Below the pieces are notes generated by a model. It was given only the letters and a program-made list of their open reading frames with translations. It was not told the origin of the DNA and made no database searches. Shown here in pieces: positions 6,182 to 9,495 of a stretch of DNA of 9,495 bases. The position numbers were made by a program, and so were the translations under genes. The DNA comes from Lachnospiraceae bacterium UBA7481 (GTDB lineage Bacteria; Bacillota; Clostridia; Lachnospirales; Lachnospiraceae). Within the stretch, counting starts at the first letter, position 1; each line of letters starts with the position of its first letter. The stretch covers positions 802-10,296 of the forward strand of contig DLOP01000078.1 in assembly GCA_002478505.1 (NCBI GenBank). The letters run 5' to 3'.

Positions 6182-6217
6182 ATTATAAGAATGATTTTAA
6201 CAGAAGAAAAAAAAAAA
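6182..6217 (-). promoter_or_regulatory. Candidate mtaD promoter with an A11/T11 tract
   Basis: On the minus strand a perfect TATAAT lies at 6187-6182, about 43 bases before the mtaD start. No good -35 hexamer is present at the right distance; instead the region is a T-rich tract containing eleven consecutive T (A at 6207-6217 on the plus strand), which may act as an UP-like element. Assignment is moderate because of the poor -35. Confidence 0.5.
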
Positions 6218-6221
6218 GCAA

Positions 6222-6250
6222 TGGACAAAATGAATTTTTTGTATTATACT
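6222..6250 (+). promoter_or_regulatory. Sigma-A promoter of cheY
   Basis: The -35 is TGGACA (6222-6227, five of six) and the -10 is TATACT (6245-6250, five of six), with the ideal 17-base spacing. It lies about 60 bases before the cheY start. I see no sigma-28 type flagellar promoter here, so cheY appears to use the housekeeping sigma factor. Confidence 0.78.
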
Positions 6251-6311
6251 AAGAATGTTATTAAGCACTTAGAGCATAATTCATAAGTATAAGGTAAGGA
6301 GTATTATTCAG

Positions 6312-6671
6312 ATGGCTAAAGTATTAGTAGTTGATGATGCGGCATTTATGCGTATGATGATTAAAGATATTTTGACAAAGAATGGTTACGAGGTTGCAGG
6401 CGAGGCTGAAAATGGCGCTGTTGCAGTTGCCAAGTATGGCGAGTTAAAGCCGGATCTTGTATTGATGGATATTACAATGCCTGAGAAGGACGGCATTCAG
6501 GCGTTGAAGGATATTAAAGCTTCTGATGCCGGTGCAAAGGTTATCATGTGTTCTGCTATGGGACAGCAGGCGATGGTTATTGAGGCGATCCAGTCCGGAG
6601 CGAAGGACTTTATCGTTAAGCCGTTCCAGGCGGATCGTGTTATCGAGGCCGTTAAGAAAGTTGTTGGTTAG
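6312..6671 (+). CDS. cheY: Chemotaxis response regulator CheY
   Basis: The 119-aa single-domain receiver carries the chemotaxis signal from CheA kinase to the flagellar motor switch. D8-D9 (metal binding), D53 (phosphorylation site in LMDITMPEKDG), S81 and K103 (VKPF) are all present. The block CSAMGQQAMVIEAIQSGAKD is characteristic of CheY of the Thermotoga/Clostridium type. The length equals a typical stand-alone CheY, so there is no output domain. AAGGAG (6296-6301) precedes the ATG by 10 bases. The gene has its own promoter and terminator and lies away from other chemotaxis genes in this window. Codon choice is simple and biased (many GTT, GAT, AAG), which would fit strong expression. Confidence 0.95.
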   Translation: MAKVLVVDDAAFMRMMIKDILTKNGYEVAGEAENGAVAVAKYGELKPDLVLMDITMPEKDGIQALKDIKASDAGAKVIMCSAMGQQAMVIEAIQSGAKDFIVKPFQADRVIEAVKKVVG

Positions 6672-6725
6672 TAGTGTTGTATGGCGCATAGGATGCCATG
6701 ATAACGTAGTGAAGTAAAATGATTA

Positions 6726-6741
6726 TAAATATTAATATTTA
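6726..6741. repeat. Perfect 16-bp A/T palindrome
   Basis: TAAATATT at 6726-6733 is mirrored by AATATTTA at 6734-6741, directly before the cheY terminator. It contains no G or C, so chance is quite possible, but its length is notable. Confidence 0.4.
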
Positions 6742-6744
6742 TTG

Positions 6745-6771
6745 AAATGGCTGCATTTTGCAGTCATTTTT
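6745..6771 (+). terminator. Rho-independent terminator of cheY
   Basis: AAATGGCTGCA (6745-6755) pairs with TGCAGTCATTT (6759-6769) over 11 bp with one G-U pair and a TTT loop, and the run of T extends to 6771. It is a compact and convincing terminator. Confidence 0.88.
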
Positions 6772-6819
6772 GATATAATATTGATAACGCTTTGATCAGC
6801 GTTTCCCTAAAAATATAAT
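6771..6819 (+). promoter_or_regulatory. Promoter region with operator-like palindrome, for the kinase-like gene
   Basis: Two perfect TATAAT boxes occur. The first (6774-6779) has the extended TGA motif at 6771-6773 and abuts the cheY terminator. The second (6814-6819) has TTGATC (6792-6797) as a -35 at 16 bases. The inverted repeat AACGCT-ttgatc-AGCGTT (6786-6803) has that -35 at its centre and begins a few bases after the first -10. A bound repressor there could block the second promoter and obstruct the first. Confidence 0.55.
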
Positions 6820-6839
6820 AGCAGATAAGGAGTGGGGAT

Positions 6840-7436
6840 ATGAAAGAACATCAGATTATTACAATAGGAAGGGAACTGGGAAGCGGAGGCCGTGAAATCG
6901 GAATCCGGCTGTCGGAAGAGTTGAAGATACCCTTTTACGATAAGGAAATTCTTGTTGAGGCAGCTAAAAAGAGCGGTTACAGCAAGGAGATTTTAGAACG
7001 CCACGATGAAAAACCCACCGGCAGTTTTTTATATACGCTGGCTATGGGGGGTTCCGCTTATGGACATTTTTATCAGAGACCGCTTCTGCTTGATTTATAT
7101 TTGGCGCAGTTTGAAACGATTCGCAAACTTGCGGAGGAGGGAGCGGGCATTTTTATCGGAAGGTGTGCCGATTATGTCCTGAATGATCAGAAGCATATTC
7201 TGAATATATTTATACATGCAGATATGCCTGACCGCGTGGAACGTACCATGAACAAGCATGGGATCGGAAAGAAGCAGGCGGAAGATATGTGTGTGCGCAG
7301 CGATAAGGACCGCGCAAGCTATTATAATTATTATTCTGATCATCAGTGGGGCGACGGACGTCATTATGATCTGTGTATCAATACCAGTAAGATTAGTCTG
7401 GAACGGGCGGTGCAGGTGATCAAGGATTGTCTGTAA
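6840..7436 (+). CDS. Cytidylate kinase-like family protein
   Basis: The 198-aa cytoplasmic P-loop protein belongs by pattern to the Cytidylate_kin2 family, related to CMP kinase but distinct from Cmk. The start ITIGRELGSGGREIG (about residues 8-21) is the family's modified phosphate-binding loop. FIGRCADYVL in the middle and the closing DRASYYNYYSD, WGDGRHYDLCINTSK are hallmarks of this group; the Arg/Tyr-rich stretch corresponds to the lid. Phosphorylation of a nucleotide or another small molecule is expected from the family, but the substrate of these stand-alone members is not firmly established. AAGGAG (6827-6832) precedes ATG6840 by 7 bases. It has its own promoter region and is followed by about 105 bases without an obvious terminator, so some reading into the sigma factor gene is possible. 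Confidence 0.9.
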   Translation: MKEHQIITIGRELGSGGREIGIRLSEELKIPFYDKEILVEAAKKSGYSKEILERHDEKPTGSFLYTLAMGGSAYGHFYQRPLLLDLYLAQFETIRKLAEEGAGIFIGRCADYVLNDQKHILNIFIHADMPDRVERTMNKHGIGKKQAEDMCVRSDKDRASYYNYYSDHQWGDGRHYDLCINTSKISLERAVQVIKDCL

Positions 7437-7474
7437 AGGCAGGTGCAAAATATGGTTTCTCTTTAAAGATCAAT

Positions 7475-7496
7475 ATTTTGAAATAATTTTGAAATA
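7475..7496 (+). repeat. Tandem 11-bp direct repeat upstream of the sigma factor gene
   Basis: ATTTTGAAATA occurs twice without a gap (7475-7485 and 7486-7496), about one helical turn per unit. Each copy contains TTGAAA, a -35-like hexamer (7478-7483 and 7489-7494). Possible -10 sequences further down (TAAAAT 7503-7508, TATTAT 7516-7521) have unsuitable spacings of 19 and 21 bases, so the promoter of the sigma gene is not settled. The repeat could be a binding site. Confidence 0.5.
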
Positions 7497-7541
7497 TTTT
7501 ATTAAAATTATGCATTATTATAACAGAGGGAAGAAGGAACG

Positions 7542-8120
7542 ATGTTTTTACATAGTATGGCGGATGCCGCTGATGAGCAGGACAAAAGCCAGAATGAACT
7601 ATTAGAGATTAATCTGCGCAGGATTGCCAGAGGACATACGGATGCGATAGGGGAGATTTATGAATTAACAAAGTCGGCGGTTTACGGCTATGTATTTTCT
7701 ATCCTTAAAAATGCGCAGGATGCGGAGGATATCCTTCAGGATACTTATGTCAAGATATGCCTGAATGCAGAGTCTTACCATGCGCAGGGAAAGCCGTTGG
7801 CATGGATCTTTACTATCGCCAGAAATCTTGCACTGATGAAACTCAGAGGGCAGAACCGGATAACGGATATTCCGGAATATGAATGGGAACAGATTGCGTC
7901 GGGCAATCGCGAATTCAGGAGTGAGGACAGGATCGTCTTATCTGCGGCATTGACAAAGATCTCGGAGGAGGAAAGCCAGATCGTGATACTGCACGCAGTG
8001 GGCGGAATGAAGCATAGGGAGATAGCGGAGTGGCTGGGTATGCCGCTGGCAACGGTATTGTCCAAGTATCACAGGGCGATCAAAAAGCTGCAGAAGATAT
8101 TGGAAGATGAGGAAATGTAA
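7542..8120 (+). CDS. ECF-type RNA polymerase sigma factor
   Basis: The 192-aa sigma-70 family protein directs RNA polymerase to a small set of promoters. Region 2 covers about residues 25-102, with the core-binding motif DAEDILQDTYVKI (60-72) and the following PLAWIFTIARNLALMKLR. Region 4 covers about 139-187, with the helix-turn-helix HREIAEWLGMPLATVLSKYHRA (158-179). Regions 1 and 3 are absent, as in ECF factors. It is a standard ECF type rather than SigI. ATG7542 follows AAGGA (7534-7538) by only 3 bases; GAGGG at 7526-7530 is an alternative site with 11 bases. The gene 65 bases downstream encodes a membrane RsgI-like protein, which should hold this factor inactive until a signal arrives. 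Such factors often control their own operon, but no ECF-type promoter can be assigned here. Confidence 0.93.
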   Translation: MFLHSMADAADEQDKSQNELLEINLRRIARGHTDAIGEIYELTKSAVYGYVFSILKNAQDAEDILQDTYVKICLNAESYHAQGKPLAWIFTIARNLALMKLRGQNRITDIPEYEWEQIASGNREFRSEDRIVLSAALTKISEEESQIVILHAVGGMKHREIAEWLGMPLATVLSKYHRAIKKLQKILEDEEM

Positions 8121-8185
8121 TTTTCTAAAAATGATATTAGAATTACTTTAATTTGGAATATTAAATAATATAGGAAAGGAGTGGG

Positions 8186-9495
8186 ATGAACGTGAATCAG
8201 TTTGATATAGAATTGGAATTGTGTGAAGCGTTGGACCATGCCGTGCCGGATGTCAAGAATGAGATCTTAAGACGGTGTTCGGAAGAACATTTTTCAGAAG
8301 ATTGCGTCGTCCCGATGGATTTTTGCAGCAAACCGCGGAGAAGAAATTATTGGCAGAGTTATATTGCTGCGGCAGTTATATTGATTCTGCTAGTCAATAT
8401 GGGGATCGGACTGGGCAGAGATCGTGCGCAGAAGCGTGTTGAAACGATCATCGGTTTGGATGTCAATCCCAGTATTGAACTGCATGTCAATGGACAGGAC
8501 AGGGTAGTTGCGGTTTTGGCTGTCAATGCCGATGCGAATATCGTATTGAATGGAATGGAACTTACCGGTTCCACGACAGATGTTGCAGTCAATGCAATTC
8601 TGGGTTCTATGTATAAGAACGGATATCTGGGCGCCAGCTCCAACTCGATTCTTGTTTCGGTAGATAATAAGAACGAAGAGGTAAGCCGTGAGATTGAGAC
8701 AAGACTGGTAGAGGATATCAATGAGACATTGCAGTCGTATTCGCTTGAGGCAGCAATTTTAAGTCAGACTGTAGTGAAAGTGGATGATGCCGTTACCCAG
8801 ACGGCATCGGATTATGAGATGTCGCAGGGGCGCACGCTTCTGATCCAGAAGATCATAGACAATAATCCGGATTTTACCTTTGAGGAGTTGTCGCAGCTGA
8901 CGATCAATGAGCTGAACCTTCTGCTGAGTTCGCAGAATGTCGAGGTACAGACGATCTCGGTAGTAGGCGTGGCAAGTGAAAGCTCTTATATCGGACAGAG
9001 CGCTGCGGTAGAGAATGTATTATCGCAGTTTACAGGGGACAGGGATGGAATCAGGGATCTTTATGTGGATATCAGCGTGCGGAATGCGAGGATGGTATAT
9101 GGAGTGTTTTATCTTTATGAAGGCGTGATCTATATTTATGATGTAGATGCTCTGACAGGAGAGATCGTGACGAGTTCTGTGGATTATCCGGTGATGGAAG
9201 CTGATACTGCAACAGATATTACGCCTCCGGAAAGCAATGGGGAGAGCGTCGAGGCTGTCAGTGGCAGTGCAGAAGGGAAGGAATCTTTAGGGGGTGCCGG
9301 ATCAGACAGTGTTTCCGGCAATGAAGAGGTATCAGACAGTGTTTCCGGCAATGCTTCGCAGAATGATTCCGGTACGGATACTGATGAGAGAGATAAAGAT
9401 GTATCAACTGCAGGGCAGGGTGCTGCTGTTTCAGACAATACAGTTTCAGGCAATACAGTTTCGGGTAATACAGTTTCGGGTAATACAGTTTCGGG
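8186..9495 (+). CDS. RsgI-like anti-sigma/sensor protein with PepSY domain (cut at window end)
   Basis: At least 436 residues are encoded and no stop is reached. Residues 1-55 are cytoplasmic and should bind the sigma factor; 58-77 form one membrane helix; the rest is outside. Just after the membrane comes the RsgI-type middle domain (about 85-165) with GLDVNPSIEL; Asn94-Pro95 is the bond that RsgI proteins cut by themselves. A helical region follows (213-250, ending INELNLLLSS), then a PepSY-like domain (about 270-328, YGVFYLYEGVIYIYDVDALTGEIV pattern), then a Ser/Gly/Asp/Asn-rich tail with V-S-G-N repeats. ATG8186 lies only 4 bases after AAAGGAG (8175-8181); GTG8192 two codons later, at 10 bases, is an alternative start. 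The gene directly follows the ECF sigma gene with no terminator between, so they form one operon. The ligand is unknown. Confidence 0.92.
   Translation, partial: MNVNQFDIELELCEALDHAVPDVKNEILRRCSEEHFSEDCVVPMDFCSKPRRRNYWQSYIAAAVILILLVNMGIGLGRDRAQKRVETIIGLDVNPSIELHVNGQDRVVAVLAVNADANIVLNGMELTGSTTDVAVNAILGSMYKNGYLGASSNSILVSVDNKNEEVSREIETRLVEDINETLQSYSLEAAILSQTVVKVDDAVTQTASDYEMSQGRTLLIQKIIDNNPDFTFEELSQLTINELNLLLSSQNVEVQTISVVGVASESSYIGQSAAVENVLSQFTGDRDGIRDLYVDISVRNARMVYGVFYLYEGVIYIYDVDALTGEIVTSSVDYPVMEADTATDITPPESNGESVEAVSGSAEGKESLGGAGSDSVSGNEEVSDSVSGNASQNDSGTDTDERDKDVSTAGQGAAVSDNTVSGNTVSGNTVSGNTVS
9301..9353 (+). repeat. Direct repeat within the anti-sigma gene (23 bp, 30-bp period)
   Basis: The 23 bases at 9301-9323 recur exactly at 9331-9353. 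They encode S-D-S-V-S-G-N twice, in frame with a ten-residue period. Identity at the DNA level suggests recent duplication. Confidence 0.85.
9437..9495 (+). repeat. Tandem 15-bp repeat encoding N-T-V-S-G
   Basis: Units start at 9437, 9452, 9467 and 9482; the last is cut by the window end. Each reads AATACAGTTTCNGGN, and units two to four are identical as far as seen. The period is a multiple of three, so changes in copy number would keep the frame and alter only the length of the extracellular tail. Confidence 0.92.

Noticed and set aside
6140..6311. Flagellar sigma-28 promoter for cheY
   Set aside because: I found no TAAA-n15-GCCGATAA-like sequence, whereas a good sigma-A promoter with 17-base spacing is present.
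9184..9453. Minus-strand open frame of 89 codons at the window end
   Set aside because: It is the antisense of the repetitive Ser/Gly-rich tail of the anti-sigma gene, whose repeats lack stops in that frame. Its Ser/Pro-rich translation is an artefact.
9437..9495. CRISPR-like tandem repeat
   Set aside because: The units are 15 bp, directly adjacent with no spacers, and continue the reading frame of the anti-sigma gene.

Overview
The window looks like chromosomal DNA from a motile, Gram-positive anaerobe of the class Clostridia, most likely family Lachnospiraceae. The basis is inference from gene content: a Thermotoga/Clostridium-type CheY, a Cytidylate_kin2-type kinase, a membrane-anchored DUF6273 protein, and an RsgI-like/PepSY anti-sigma protein with a V-S-G-N-rich tail, together with strong AAGGAG ribosome binding sites and AT-rich spacers. 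No insertion sequence, phage gene, CRISPR array or plasmid gene was seen.  Layout. Bases 36-119 are tRNA-Leu(UAA), followed by a terminator-like hairpin. Next come an orphan receiver-domain response regulator (220-846) with a strong terminator, a decayed gene (1009-1440) whose last 71 codons are still open, a 65-aa hypothetical protein behind a good extended -10 promoter (1651-1848), a membrane-anchored DUF6273 protein (1950-2849), and a 150-aa two-domain protein with an SH3-like N-terminus and a C-terminus resembling the ribosomal L7/L12 C-terminal domain (2869-3321). After a structured and then very A-rich leader comes an S-adenosylhomocysteine hydrolase-family gene (3510-4760). Facing it on the minus strand is a 5'-methylthioadenosine/S-adenosylhomocysteine deaminase (4847-6139). 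The two genes share one hairpin between their 3' ends. The deaminase is divergent from cheY (6312-6671), which has its own promoter and terminator. Then come a cytidylate-kinase-like protein (6840-7436), an ECF-type sigma factor (7542-8120) and its probable membrane-bound anti-sigma/sensor (8186 to beyond the window end).  How the genes fit together. The hydrolase and deaminase together can form a two-step route for clearing S-adenosylhomocysteine: deamination to S-inosylhomocysteine, then hydrolysis to homocysteine and inosine. The hydrolase carries Lys at the position where the human enzyme has the Glu that contacts the adenine 6-amino group, which makes S-inosylhomocysteine a plausible true substrate. 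The sigma/anti-sigma pair is a transmembrane signalling module: the extracytoplasmic part contains the Val-Asn-Pro-Ser motif at which RsgI proteins cleave themselves, a PepSY-like domain and an expanding pentapeptide repeat. CheY is the chemotaxis output regulator. The first response regulator is a CheY paralogue with an added C-terminal region of unknown role.
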